This document shows, piece by piece, positions 37,432 to 46,442 of a DNA stretch of 64,000 nucleotides. Position numbers and translations under genes: made by a program. Source of the DNA: Methanolinea sp. Its GTDB lineage: Archaea; Halobacteriota; Methanomicrobia; Methanomicrobiales; Methanospirillaceae. The stretch covers positions 92,442-156,441 of the forward strand of contig JASFYI010000004.1 of NCBI GenBank assembly GCA_030055515.1, given 5' to 3'. The notes beneath the pieces were generated by a model. The model searched no databases, was not told the origin of the DNA, and saw only the letters and a list, made by a program, of their open reading frames with translations. Position 1 is the stretch's first letter. The number at the start of each line of letters is the position of its first letter.

Positions 37432-37724
37432 AGATCAACACCCACTGAACGCTTTATCCTCTCCCTCATGGAGAGTCCCCCTTCCTCTGCACCGATCGTG
37501 ATGACTGTCGGTTTCACGGACTCCTCGAGGGTCATCTGCAGTCTCCGCGGGATCTTCTTCACGTCACCACTCTGCAGGACGAGGATTCCCACGTCCGGGT
37601 CCTCGAGGACCCGGTTGATGTATTCCACGAGTTTCTCCTCGTTCTCTGCCGGGTACGTCTTCCGGATACCTGCCAGCCGGAAGCCGAGGATGAACTCCTG
37701 ATTTCCTATCACCGCGATCTCCAT
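37422..37724 (-). CDS. atpF: A-type ATP synthase subunit F
   Basis: 100 residues. Small central-stalk subunit with a CheY-like alternating fold ([20 protein letters not shown], then [11 protein letters not shown] and [12 protein letters not shown]). The stop of atpC and the atpF start share one base (37724). Size and place in the operon agree with the family. Confidence 0.92.
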   Translation of the reverse strand: MEIAVIGNQEFILGFRLAGIRKTYPAENEEKLVEYINRVLEDPDVGILVLQSGDVKKIPRRLQMTLEESVKPTVITIGAEEGGLSMRERIKRSVGVDLWK

Positions 37725-38779
37725 TATACCACCAGGTAACCCCGTATCCTCTCGGGCGCAAGCCCGGATTCCTTGCCCCGCGCGAGGGCTCGGAGGTTGA
37801 AGATCTCGTACTTCTTCTTCTCAAGGTATACGAGAATCGGATGGATGGAGAACGGCTGGAGCTTGGACATGGTCTCCATCTCGGAAAGCTGCACCTTGAT
37901 GAGTTCGTTGTCGATCTCCCGGAGCGACATCTCCCCTGCGAGCCTCGCGAGGAGTTCCCTCAAGGGCTTGACCTTGACGAGGGGCACGAGGGCGTCGATG
38001 AATTCCCGCGTGTCCTTTATCGGGAAGATGCGCTGGAGTGATTGAGGAGGAATCGTCCCTCCCTGGATGAGAATGTCCGAGATGTCGGTCACGGAGGGAT
38101 CCGCCCTCACGCGGAACATGGTCCTGATGTTCGTGACGTCGATATCCAGCGTGATGTACTCGAGGAACTCCCGGCCACCCTTTATCCCGCTCTGGGCGTA
38201 CGCGATGAGGTCGGCGTAGAATTGCTTGTAGAGCTCGTTCTCCACCTTCGGGAGTACCTCCTCCTTGAGACCCCCTTCCGTCATCCGCGCGAGCACGGGA
38301 AAGATTCCCTTCCCCCGGAGGGCTTCCACGACCCTCTCCGCGGTCGGCTCTTCGAGGAGCCTGTCGAGGAACGCCCTGTCGAGTTCCCCTGCAGGTACCA
38401 GGATCTCCTTGATCTTCCCCTTCTTCTCCCCGTGGAGCTTGCCCCGGATGATCGTCAGGACGTTCTGAATGTCCCAGCGCCGGAGGTATGCCCGCGTGAG
38501 GTCCTTGAGGGTGCCGGGGGTGATCTTCTGGACATTCTGGTACTCCTTCGCGAGGTTCCACGAGAGCGCGATCTCGATGAGGTCGATCCCCCTGAAGGAT
38601 GTCGCGAGTTCGTCCACTTCCTTGCGGTACTGCGTCTCGCCCACGAACCGCGTGATCTCGTCGAGCCCCATGTTCAGCATCCGCATATACTCTTCCCGGG
38701 GGATGAGCTTCGACTTGCGGACACGCATCCTGGTACAGACGTAGATGAAGGGGACGGGTCCCGCTCTTATCTCGGCCAC
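37724..38779 (-). CDS. atpC: A-type ATP synthase subunit C
   Basis: 351 residues, all-helical subunit d-like protein that links the central stalk to the membrane ring. [22 protein letters not shown] near the N-terminus is typical. It falls between atpE and atpF as in other methanogens, with a 12-base gap from atpE. Confidence 0.92.
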   Translation of the reverse strand: MAEIRAGPVPFIYVCTRMRVRKSKLIPREEYMRMLNMGLDEITRFVGETQYRKEVDELATSFRGIDLIEIALSWNLAKEYQNVQKITPGTLKDLTRAYLRRWDIQNVLTIIRGKLHGEKKGKIKEILVPAGELDRAFLDRLLEEPTAERVVEALRGKGIFPVLARMTEGGLKEEVLPKVENELYKQFYADLIAYAQSGIKGGREFLEYITLDIDVTNIRTMFRVRADPSVTDISDILIQGGTIPPQSLQRIFPIKDTREFIDALVPLVKVKPLRELLARLAGEMSLREIDNELIKVQLSEMETMSKLQPFSIHPILVYLEKKKYEIFNLRALARGKESGLAPERIRGYLVV

Positions 38780-38791
38780 GGGCGCACCCCC

Positions 38792-39370
38792 TCACCCGAA
38801 GAGCAGGTCAGAAGCATCCTTGAGTCCCGATTCCCACACGGCATCGAGGAACGTCCGGTAGCTGTAGTCCAGTTTCAGGCTGCCGTCCCTGCTCTCGACG
38901 ATCACGCCCCCGTCGATGTCCACGTCGGTTCCCACGGAAAAATTCCGGAATTCAGGGTTCTGCGAGAGGACCTGCTCGAGGAGTCTCCTGTCGCGGGAAT
39001 TCACGTGGACGATACCGTCCCCGATCTGGGTCTTTGCCTCCCGGAGGAGGTTCGCGAGGGCCTCCCTGTGGAAATTCTCCGGGAGGCCCGCGATGGCCTC
39101 CCTCGCGTGCTGGTAGACCTGGTCGAGGAGCTCCTTCTGCGTGTTGAGCAACTCCCTCTTCACCTGGAGGTTTGCGGCCGAGACTTCCTGGTCCATGAGG
39201 TAGGCGGCCTGCCTCTCGACCTCCTCGCTGGCAGCCTGCTTGATCTTCCCTGCGCGTTCCTGGGCAGCCGTGAGAACCCTCTTCGTCTCCTCCTGGCTCT
39301 CCCTCCGGATCCTTTCCACTTCCTGCCGTCCTCGTTCGCGGATCTCTTCCAGGACTGCCTCCAATCCCAT
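38792..39370 (-). CDS. atpE: A-type ATP synthase subunit E
   Basis: About 192 residues. The N-terminal half is a long charged coiled coil (IRERGRQEVERIRRESQEET) and the C-terminal half a small globular domain with GIVHVNSRDRRLLEQVL and GGVIVESRDGSLKLDYSYRT. It forms the peripheral stalk with subunit H. ATG 39370 has a GGGAG site, and the longer in-frame extension lacks family features. Confidence 0.92.
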   Translation of the reverse strand: MGLEAVLEEIRERGRQEVERIRRESQEETKRVLTAAQERAGKIKQAASEEVERQAAYLMDQEVSAANLQVKRELLNTQKELLDQVYQHAREAIAGLPENFHREALANLLREAKTQIGDGIVHVNSRDRRLLEQVLSQNPEFRNFSVGTDVDIDGGVIVESRDGSLKLDYSYRTFLDAVWESGLKDASDLLFG

Positions 39371-39380
39371 GGTCCGCTCC

Positions 39381-39647
39381 CTAGAAGAGTAACAGGAGTC
39401 CGACCACAAGACCGAAGATCACGATGGTCTCAGGGATGACGGTGAGCAGGAGGACGAGCCCGAAGATGTCCTTGTTCTCTGCCGTGGCCCCCACGGCGGC
39501 AGAACCGATCGCCATCTCGGCAAGGCCGGTTCCTATGCCCGTGAGTCCCACGGCGATCCCTGCCCCGAGCGCTTTCATCCCAAGCTGCGATGCCTTGACC
39601 ATCTCGACAGTCATTTCCGTTGCTGCGACAGCTGTTGCTTCTGCCAT
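39381..39647 (-). CDS. atpK: A-type ATP synthase proteolipid subunit K (c ring)
   Basis: About 88 residues with two membrane helices. The first is glycine-rich (GAGIAVGLTGIGTGLAEMAIG). The second carries the ion-binding glutamate in VIPETIVIFGLV. It is a single-hairpin c subunit, not a duplicated form. ATG 39647 has a GGAGG site eight bases upstream. The in-frame TTG at 39653 overlaps the atpI stop and is less likely. Proton or sodium coupling cannot be settled by eye. Confidence 0.93.
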   Translation of the reverse strand: MAEATAVAATEMTVEMVKASQLGMKALGAGIAVGLTGIGTGLAEMAIGSAAVGATAENKDIFGLVLLLTVIPETIVIFGLVVGLLLLF

Positions 39648-39649
39648 TT

Positions 39650-41623
39650 TCAATCCTCCACGAATTTTTTCCTCATTCCGAAAGGAGTGTACTTCCTGCC
39701 TCCACCTTTGTAGAACTTGGTGAAGAATTCGACATACTGTAACCTGAGAGACTGGAGCGCCCCTCCGAGCATCCCGAGCACCGTGTTCAGGATGTGCCCG
39801 ACCACGAGCACGATGCCGCCGATCACGATGATGACGGCCCCCAGTGCACTGGGAGACTCAAGCTGCGGTTCGATGATGAGCCCGATGGCGATGAAGTTCA
39901 CCACCATCGCGATGGCCACCGAGGAGAGGCCGACGCCGACGAGACGGGCATAGGAGAGCACGTGGCTCATGATCGTCGGGAGTTCGACGACCTCGAGGGG
40001 TGAATCCATGACGATGAAGAGGACGCCGAGCACGATCATGGAGAGGCCGCCGATCATCGTGGCGTTCATGCCCGCTGCCACCGGCGGCATGCCCGTGAAG
40101 TCGGGCATGAGCGGCATCGAGAACGACGACCAGATCGAAAACAGGATGCCCCAGAGGACCATGATCCACCCGAGGTTGGCGAGGACTGCCTTCACCCTGT
40201 GCGCACCGTGGTCCTGCCTCGCGTGGTTGACCATCCCGAACACGCGCCCGAGGGTGATCTGGAGGACACCGATCCATATCGCCATGATCATGAGCCCGGT
40301 CACGTCCGGGCCGTGCCCGCCGGCATGGCCGCCGATGTTGAGGTGCCTCGAGAACAGCACGGGATCCCACGGGAGCGCGAAACCGAAGAACTCCGAGAAG
40401 AGAACCCCAAAGAAGATACTCGAGAGGCTCCCGTTCCGGAGGATAATGGCGAGGCGGCGGCCGTCCTCGCTCCGGAGGACCCTGTGGAGTGCGAGGCTGA
40501 GCGCGAGGAGAACCGCGCCGTACCCCACGTCACCGAGGATGATCCCGAAGAAGATGGGGAAGATGATGGACACGAGCAGGGTCGGGTCGAGCTCGGTGTA
40601 CTTCGGGCGCGAGTAGATGTCCATCAGCATCTCCGTGGGCTTCGCGAAGCCGGGGTTCCGGTATTCGGTGGGTGGCGACTCGGTGAATTCGTCGGGCTTG
40701 CACTCGTAGACGAAGACCTTCCCGCCCGTCGCGTAGTGAATACCCTCCTTCAGCCGCTCGAGGTGGGCAGTGGGGACCCACCCCTCGACCACGAATGACC
40801 GGCCGGTGGTCGCAAACCTCAGGGGAGCCTCGGCCATCTCCACGTCCGCGGTGAGCAGTTCGTGGCACGCGAGGAAGAGATCGTGGTGCTTCGTCCGGAT
40901 CTCTTCCAGCTTCCTGTTGATCTCCTCGAGTTCGCCCTTCCGGGTGAGGATCTGGCCCTCGTAGAATCCCATGCGTTCCGAGGGGACCCCCTCCTCGTCC
41001 GGGAGGGCAACCGCCTGGAACTGGACATCCAGCAGTGCCTGCTCGGCACTGGCCTTCATCTCCTGCGGAACGATGAGGATGATGAACTTCCCCTTCTTCG
41101 TCTCCGCGGTGAAGATCTCGTGCGGCATTTTGAGGTCGGGGACCTTCGCCACGTACCCGCAGAGGACAGAGAACCTGTGGAATCCCCGCAGGAGCGAAAT
41201 GTCGAATGGGACGTCCTGGAACGGCCGGAGAGCCTCGATCTTCTGCTCGTACTCCCTTATCTGGGCGTCTATCCGCGTCTTCTTCCCGAGGAGTTCCTCG
41301 GTCTCTTGTTCGAGGAGGGGAAGTTCCCTCTCGATGACCTGCCTTAGGCGGGCAGCGTCCACTTTCCGGTCCGCGGGGATCTCCTCGTCCTCGCGAATGC
41401 CAAAGGAACTGGTGATTCCCCGGAGCCTGATGAGCTCGCGGGAAGTCTCGTTTGCCGCGGGAAGGGGTGTTCCGATCCGATACCCTTCGTACTCCCTGCT
41501 GTCCTTCTCGACGAAGTCCTCGATGTGGAAGACATTCTGCCTGTACAGTTCCCTGATGACAGGCTCCATCTGGGACCTCGTGGCCGCGATGAGGACACGG
41601 GTCATCTTTTCAGGAGTGAACAT
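39650..41623 (-). CDS. atpI: A-type ATP synthase subunit I (stator)
   Basis: 657 residues. The N-terminal cytoplasmic half has long helices (RQVIERELPLLEQETEELLG). The C-terminal half has seven or eight membrane helices, beginning near LLVSIIFPIFFGIILGDVGYG and ending at GGALQSLRLQYVEFFTKFYKGGG with the conserved arginine of the ion path. It overlaps atpH by 14 bases. Confidence 0.94.
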   Translation of the reverse strand: MFTPEKMTRVLIAATRSQMEPVIRELYRQNVFHIEDFVEKDSREYEGYRIGTPLPAANETSRELIRLRGITSSFGIREDEEIPADRKVDAARLRQVIERELPLLEQETEELLGKKTRIDAQIREYEQKIEALRPFQDVPFDISLLRGFHRFSVLCGYVAKVPDLKMPHEIFTAETKKGKFIILIVPQEMKASAEQALLDVQFQAVALPDEEGVPSERMGFYEGQILTRKGELEEINRKLEEIRTKHHDLFLACHELLTADVEMAEAPLRFATTGRSFVVEGWVPTAHLERLKEGIHYATGGKVFVYECKPDEFTESPPTEYRNPGFAKPTEMLMDIYSRPKYTELDPTLLVSIIFPIFFGIILGDVGYGAVLLALSLALHRVLRSEDGRRLAIILRNGSLSSIFFGVLFSEFFGFALPWDPVLFSRHLNIGGHAGGHGPDVTGLMIMAIWIGVLQITLGRVFGMVNHARQDHGAHRVKAVLANLGWIMVLWGILFSIWSSFSMPLMPDFTGMPPVAAGMNATMIGGLSMIVLGVLFIVMDSPLEVVELPTIMSHVLSYARLVGVGLSSVAIAMVVNFIAIGLIIEPQLESPSALGAVIIVIGGIVLVVGHILNTVLGMLGGALQSLRLQYVEFFTKFYKGGGRKYTPFGMRKKFVED

Positions 41624-41939
41624 GGAGCCGCTCCTTGAACCGCGAGACGAGGAGCGAGGCGGCCTTCTCGAGGTTGCGCAGGCCCCGCTGCCTCATCTCG
41701 GCGGCGCGGATCCTGCCCTCCCGGAGAATCTCCTCGCGTTTCCTTGCCGCATCCTCCCTCACCTCGGCCAACCTGGCCTTCTTGTACTCCTCCGCGTCGT
41801 GGGCTGCCTTCATGACGAGGTTGTCGGCCTCGAGTTCGGCGTGGGCAATGGCACGCTTGCTCTCGGCGAGGGCCTCGCTGACCATCCTCTCATACTCAGA
41901 TTCAGTCTGTTTAATCTTCTGCAAGACCTCAGTCTTCAT
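41610..41939 (-). CDS. atpH: A-type ATP synthase subunit H (peripheral stalk)
   Basis: About 109 residues, almost entirely one charged coiled coil (KTEVLQKIKQTESEYERMV through EEYKKARLAEVREDAARKRE). It is the first gene of the operon, as in Methanosarcina. ATG 41939 has a GGAGGG site. Pairing with subunit E forms the stator stalk. Confidence 0.9.
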   Translation of the reverse strand: MKTEVLQKIKQTESEYERMVSEALAESKRAIAHAELEADNLVMKAAHDAEEYKKARLAEVREDAARKREEILREGRIRAAEMRQRGLRNLEKAASLLVSRFKERLHVHS

Positions 41940-41983
41940 CAAACCCTCCTCTCACGGCAATGAAGTGTTAGACGGGAATTGTT

Positions 41984-41992
41984 CTTATATCT
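41984..41992 (-). promoter_or_regulatory. TATA box of the ATP synthase operon
   Basis: On the minus strand this reads AGATATAAG. A start about 25 bases on, near 41962, leaves a leader of about 23 bases before atpH. No other promoter of similar quality was noticed inside the operon. Confidence 0.6.
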
Positions 41993-42076
41993 GTTGATAT
42001 TTTTTCGGGGAAAAAGGGGTAACGAGCGACTCAAAATCAAAACAGAAGTTTTATTAAAGGAAAACGGCGTGACGCG

Positions 42077-42634
42077 TCATCCTCCATCCCGCGGGACGCG
42101 GTCCCCCTCTCTCCGGACGCCCCTCTCCACCGGCGGCCAGGTGTCGGCCGTGCCCTCGAGGAACTTCACGGGGAGGGGTATCACGGACAGGTCGACGCCC
42201 GGGGGAACCTGTGCGACGCGGATGCCCCGTGTCTCCCCCTCGAGTGACATTCCCCCCATTTCCTCTGAAGAGCACAGGACGTCCTGCTCGGGGTGCGTCC
42301 CGCGGGCAATGGTGCAGGAGAGGAGTATCCGCTCCCCCGCGGAGACCACGTAGCGGACTCTCCTACACCCGGGGTGATCTCGCGGCAGGACGAGGAGGGG
42401 GACGCGGTGGTCGCGGACGAGGCAGAAGAGCATCGCGGCTGCGGAGAGAGACCCGCCCTCGGGCGCGGAGACGGCGATGACGTGGTGGGGCCAGATCGAC
42501 TGGCAGTGCTCCCCGCCGGGAGTCTCGATGCAGATGCTGAAACGCGACCCGGCCTGCCCCGCGACGAGGAACGAGCTCCTCCCGCGGACGAGGAGGAGCT
42601 CCCCTGCCGCCGGCCTGAATACTCTATCTGGCAT
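42077..42634 (-). CDS. Uncharacterised protein of the pilus motor operon
   Basis: 185 residues and not recognised. No clear membrane helix, apart from a moderately hydrophobic stretch SAAAMLFCLV near residue 65. The protein is rich in beta-type sequence in the first 120 residues and ends in a charged, Pro/Arg-rich tail. It starts 9 bases after the TadC-like gene with an AAGGTGGGG site, so it belongs to the same operon. A regulatory or assembly role for the pilus system is inferred from position only. Confidence 0.55.
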   Translation of the reverse strand: MPDRVFRPAAGELLLVRGRSSFLVAGQAGSRFSICIETPGGEHCQSIWPHHVIAVSAPEGGSLSAAAMLFCLVRDHRVPLLVLPRDHPGCRRVRYVVSAGERILLSCTIARGTHPEQDVLCSSEEMGGMSLEGETRGIRVAQVPPGVDLSVIPLPVKFLEGTADTWPPVERGVRREGDRVPRDGG

Positions 42635-42643
42635 TCCCCACCT

Positions 42644-44578
42644 TCAGAGAACGAGGTTGAAGATGACGAGAGCGATCACGAGCATGATGCAGGAGTGTTT
42701 TACCCCTGCCTTGAGCGACCCCTCGCCCATCTGGCCCGCGATGAGACCCGAGAGGACAGCCTGCAGGACGACGGCGTGGTACATCAGCCGGAGGATCGGC
42801 TTGACCGAGGGTGAACCGAGACCCGAGAGCGGAGTCCCCTGCGGGATTGTCCCTCCCCCGACGTTCCCGAGGATGGGCAGGAAGCTGTGCGAGATGACGC
42901 CCACCACGAAGACGAACACCACGAATGCCATGTAGATGATCGCCGTGTAGATGAACATGTCGGAGAGGCGTTCCCGCTTGAGCAGGTCCGACATCTTCGC
43001 GTCGCTCGCGGCAATCGCGAGGACATCCCCGATCGACCCGCTCATCTGGCTCGCTTTCGTGATGAGCGAGACGGTCCGCGCGATCAGGGGGGTCCTCACG
43101 CGGTCCTCGAACCGTATGAGTGCATCGGTGAAACTCGCACCCCAGTCGATGTCCCTCTTTATCCTCTTTATCTCGTAGGAGAGGAGGCCGAGGTTCGTGT
43201 TGACCATGATCGAGATCGCCTGCGCGATTGTGAGCCCGACCTGGTTGATCCCCGCCATCCTCTCGAGGAAATCGGGGATGAGTGCCTCCATCCCCTCGAT
43301 GTTCCGCCGCCACATCTCGTAGAAGAACGAGTAGGGGACGAGCACGATGAGGAGCGCGATCATGACGTGGTCGTCCACTACGTCGATGTAGAGCTCGACG
43401 TCGTGGTAGCGGGGGACCACGAGGAAGAGTGCGACGAGGTAAATGACCGCGATCGGCACGGTGAAGAGGAGGGTGTGGCTGTAGTTCTTGACGAAATACT
43501 CGAACGGGTGGCGGACGAATTCCCGCAGCTTCCTCACTTTGTCGTAGTGGGCAAGGCGCGAGAAGAAAGGCTCTTCCCCCTCCTTGTGGTAGACACGCAC
43601 GTCGCTGTACTCGTGGAGGAGCTTTGCCCTCACGAACCGCTCGACAACCTCGGTCTTGAGTGATATGAGGTCGATGAGGAGGATGAATATCGCCGACCCG
43701 ATGGGAAAGACGAGGTACACCACGGCGGTCAGCTGGAGGAGGGCAAGCCCCCCCATCATCCCCATGACGACCATGATGATGATGAGGAAGAGGGGCCCGG
43801 CGACGAAGAGGGTGACGTAGGCCTCGGCGACGAGGGAGAGGAACTGGAGGAACTGCTTCTGCTCGAACCTCGCCTCCTCCTGGTAGAGCCGGACCCTCCC
43901 CCCGAGGAAACCGACGAGGTCCCCGCCGCTCTCGATGACCGAGACGAGGTCCTCGAGGAACTGTTTCAGCTTCTCCGAGGGCGTTGTCTCCATCAGGTGC
44001 CGGAGGGCCGTGATGACGTCGTAGCCGAAGAAGTCCGCGTCCCTGACGACCTGCCGGAACTCGAGGGCAACCTCCCCGTAGATCTTCGCGTTCTCGGAGA
44101 GCGACCGGAATATCGTCATCATCTGTGCCCCGCCCTTCCTCATCGCGTACATGTAGGCGACCGCGTTGTGGAGGGTGAGGTTGATCTTCATGGCCCTGTT
44201 CTTCTTCTGCATCCCGGGATACCGGAGCGCGAGGAGGTAGGAGAGGGAGAATCCGATTACGAACGCGACGGCCGCGCCGATGACCTGCAGGGGGATCGTG
44301 TAGATCGACCCCGGCTCTATCCTCTCGGGGATGGGGAGCGAGAAGACGTTGTAGACGTTGAGGTACCCCATTTCCTGCGCCGTGGAGATAGCAAATCCCG
44401 TGAGCAAGAAGCCGAGGATTGCAAACAGCATGCCCGCGAGTACCGCGGCCTGGATTGCCCGCGTGAGGTAGTGCTCCACGGTCACCCCGAGGCGAGCCGA
44501 CTCGATGTCTGACGCGAGCTTCTGGTACTTCAGGGGGTCTGCCTTGACCCTCTTTCTCAGGAACGCGTTGAGATTCAT
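42644..44578 (-). CDS. Type II/IV secretion membrane protein (TadC/ArlJ-like, duplicated GspF domain)
   Basis: 644 residues. Two T2SF domains, the first around LHNAVAYMYAMRKGGAQMMTI and LEDLVSVIESGGD, the second around LERMAGINQVGLTIAQAISI and SLITKASQMSGSIGDV. They are separated by blocks of membrane helices. It is the platform protein on which the motor ATPase works to assemble archaeal pili or related filaments. The start overlaps the ATPase stop by 4 bases. There is no pilin gene nearby. Confidence 0.88.
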   Translation of the reverse strand: MNLNAFLRKRVKADPLKYQKLASDIESARLGVTVEHYLTRAIQAAVLAGMLFAILGFLLTGFAISTAQEMGYLNVYNVFSLPIPERIEPGSIYTIPLQVIGAAVAFVIGFSLSYLLALRYPGMQKKNRAMKINLTLHNAVAYMYAMRKGGAQMMTIFRSLSENAKIYGEVALEFRQVVRDADFFGYDVITALRHLMETTPSEKLKQFLEDLVSVIESGGDLVGFLGGRVRLYQEEARFEQKQFLQFLSLVAEAYVTLFVAGPLFLIIIMVVMGMMGGLALLQLTAVVYLVFPIGSAIFILLIDLISLKTEVVERFVRAKLLHEYSDVRVYHKEGEEPFFSRLAHYDKVRKLREFVRHPFEYFVKNYSHTLLFTVPIAVIYLVALFLVVPRYHDVELYIDVVDDHVMIALLIVLVPYSFFYEMWRRNIEGMEALIPDFLERMAGINQVGLTIAQAISIMVNTNLGLLSYEIKRIKRDIDWGASFTDALIRFEDRVRTPLIARTVSLITKASQMSGSIGDVLAIAASDAKMSDLLKRERLSDMFIYTAIIYMAFVVFVFVVGVISHSFLPILGNVGGGTIPQGTPLSGLGSPSVKPILRLMYHAVVLQAVLSGLIAGQMGEGSLKAGVKHSCIMLVIALVIFNLVL

Positions 44579-46239
44579 TCAAGGACCCTTGCGAGGTCGT
44601 CGAGGTTCTCGATCACGGTCTCGGGGCTGATGCTGTAGGCCTGGAAGATCCTCGATGCCCTCACGTAGTCGACGATCCCCTGCCTTTCCATGGCGAGGAG
44701 CACCTTCTTGCGCGTCTCGACCTCGGCATCGAGCCTCTCCCGGCTCCACCCCCGCCGCTCGGCGATGTCCGCGTACACCTGCGACCTCCCCCTGTAGGTG
44801 AACGTGTCGTGCACGGGATCGTAGGTGAAGACCGTGTTGACCCGGAGGTTCCCGGTCGAGGGATCAATCCCCGCGATCTCGACGATCTCGAGCGACCTCC
44901 TCACCCGCTCCGTCCCCCTGTAGACCAATGCCTGGACGCTGACGATGTTGAGGGCCGTGATCATGTTCCGCGGCACGTTGAGGGGCTCGTTCTCGAGGCG
45001 GTGGATCGCGGCGTCGACGCTGCCGGCGTGCATCGTGGAGAACGTCGTGTGCCCCGTGTTCATCGCCTGGAAGAGCGTCTGGGCCTCGACCCCCCTCACC
45101 TCGCCGACGAGGATGTACTCGGGGCGCTGGCGCATTGCCGCGCGGAGGAGGTCGAACATCGTGATGACATTTGCGCCCTCGGAGACCATCTCGCGGGTGA
45201 CGCTCGCGATCCAGTTCTCGTGGTAGAGCGTGATCTCGCGGGTATCCTCGATGCTCACGACCTTCGCCATCGGGGGGATGAAGAAGGAGACCGCGTTGAG
45301 CGAGGTTGTCTTGCCCGAGGCGGTGCCCCCGATGAAGAGGAGGCTTTTCTGGTTCTCGATCGCGAGCCAGAAGTAGACGAGTTCTTCCACGCTGAACGTC
45401 TTCTTCTGGAGGAGCTCGACGGGCGAGAAAGGTTCCTCCCGGAACTTCCTGATCGTGAAGGACGTCCCGCGCGTGGTCACCTCGGTCCCGAGGGTGAGCT
45501 GGAGCCTCGAGCCGTCGGGGAGCGTGGCATCCAGCATCGGTGACCCCGTGGAGATGTGCTTCCCGGACCGCTGGGCGAGCGTGATCGCGAGCGAGTTCAG
45601 GATCTCGGGTTCAAACACGATGTTCGTCTTGACATTATGGTACTTCCTGTGGTAGAGGAAGAGGGGGATCCTGTGGCCGTCGCACGAGATGTCCTCGAGG
45701 TTCCTGTCCTTCATGAGCGGGTCGATCCTGCCCCACCCGATGAAGTTCCGCGTGAGGTAGTATTGTATCCGGAACAGGCTCTCGTTCTCGAGGGTGACGC
45801 CGTACTCGTCGAGGAGCTCGTGCATCTTCTCGAGGAGCAGTGCCCTCTTGTCCATCGCGACCTCCTCGTCGGTCAGGATGAGGGCAGACCGCATGTCCTC
45901 GTGGAGCCTCTCGAGGAGCTCGTACTCGAACTCGGAGAGCTTCGGCTCGAAGAGGAGGTACTCGTACTGCTTCGTCTTCTCGTTGAGGGCGATGACGACG
46001 AGTGACCTCCCCTCGTCCACGTAGTACCTCTCGATCTCCCTGTAGCGCGGGGGGATCTCGGCGTCCACGAGCGGCCCGTCCCTTCCAAAGTCGTATTCCG
46101 GGACGAGGGGAGCCTTCTTCCTCTTTTTCAGCAGCTGGACAAAAGAGAATTCAGGTGGTGCAGTCTCCACCACGTCACTCCCACCCGAGGGCCGAAGCCT
46201 CCTTGCGATGCCCTGGATGTCTGGTATCTTGAGAGCCAC
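44575..46239 (-). CDS. Type II/IV secretion system motor ATPase (TadA/GspE2-like)
   Basis: 554 residues starting with GTG. Walker A FIGGTASGKTTSLNAV, the Asp box SIEDTREITLYHENW, Walker B ILVGEVRGVEAQ and the His box HTTFSTMHAG are in order, as in archaeal secretion ATPases. The N-terminal domain (about 1-180) with LLEKMHELLDEYGV precedes the ATPase core. It powers filament assembly with the adjoining membrane protein. TATA-like AATATTTA at 46273-46280 on the minus strand. Confidence 0.92.
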   Translation of the reverse strand: MALKIPDIQGIARRLRPSGGSDVVETAPPEFSFVQLLKKRKKAPLVPEYDFGRDGPLVDAEIPPRYREIERYYVDEGRSLVVIALNEKTKQYEYLLFEPKLSEFEYELLERLHEDMRSALILTDEEVAMDKRALLLEKMHELLDEYGVTLENESLFRIQYYLTRNFIGWGRIDPLMKDRNLEDISCDGHRIPLFLYHRKYHNVKTNIVFEPEILNSLAITLAQRSGKHISTGSPMLDATLPDGSRLQLTLGTEVTTRGTSFTIRKFREEPFSPVELLQKKTFSVEELVYFWLAIENQKSLLFIGGTASGKTTSLNAVSFFIPPMAKVVSIEDTREITLYHENWIASVTREMVSEGANVITMFDLLRAAMRQRPEYILVGEVRGVEAQTLFQAMNTGHTTFSTMHAGSVDAAIHRLENEPLNVPRNMITALNIVSVQALVYRGTERVRRSLEIVEIAGIDPSTGNLRVNTVFTYDPVHDTFTYRGRSQVYADIAERRGWSRERLDAEVETRKKVLLAMERQGIVDYVRASRIFQAYSISPETVIENLDDLARVLE

Positions 46240-46272
46240 GGACCGGACCTACCCTGCGCCCTCGAAATCGGC

Positions 46273-46396
46273 GCGTAAATATTCAGGATGTGTTTTCCAT
46301 GTATGTATATATAAATCATGGCGAAGGAATGGCCGGAGAGGACGTGGATTTTCCCGGAAATGTCCCCCCCGCAAACCGGGTGACAGAAATATAAAT
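46273..46396. promoter_or_regulatory. Divergent promoters between the pilus operon and the KaiC-like pair
   Basis: AATATTTA at 46273-46280 serves the minus-strand ATPase gene. AAATATAAATG at 46387-46396 serves the plus-strand KaiC-like gene. A further AT-rich run TATATATAAAT lies between them at about 46306-46318. Confidence 0.5.
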
Positions 46397-46442
46397 GTAC
46401 CTCTGAAAACCCATGATACGACAAGGGTGCGGGAAGGTTCTG

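Noticed and set aside
38042-39439. Plus-strand open frame of 465 codons opposite atpC and atpE
   Set aside because: It runs antisense to conserved ATP synthase subunits and has no recognisable features.
42624-44582. Second minus-strand frame of 652 codons over the TadC-like gene
   Set aside because: Same strand but a shifted frame, without hydrophobic helices. The frame ending at 42644 carries the T2SF domains.
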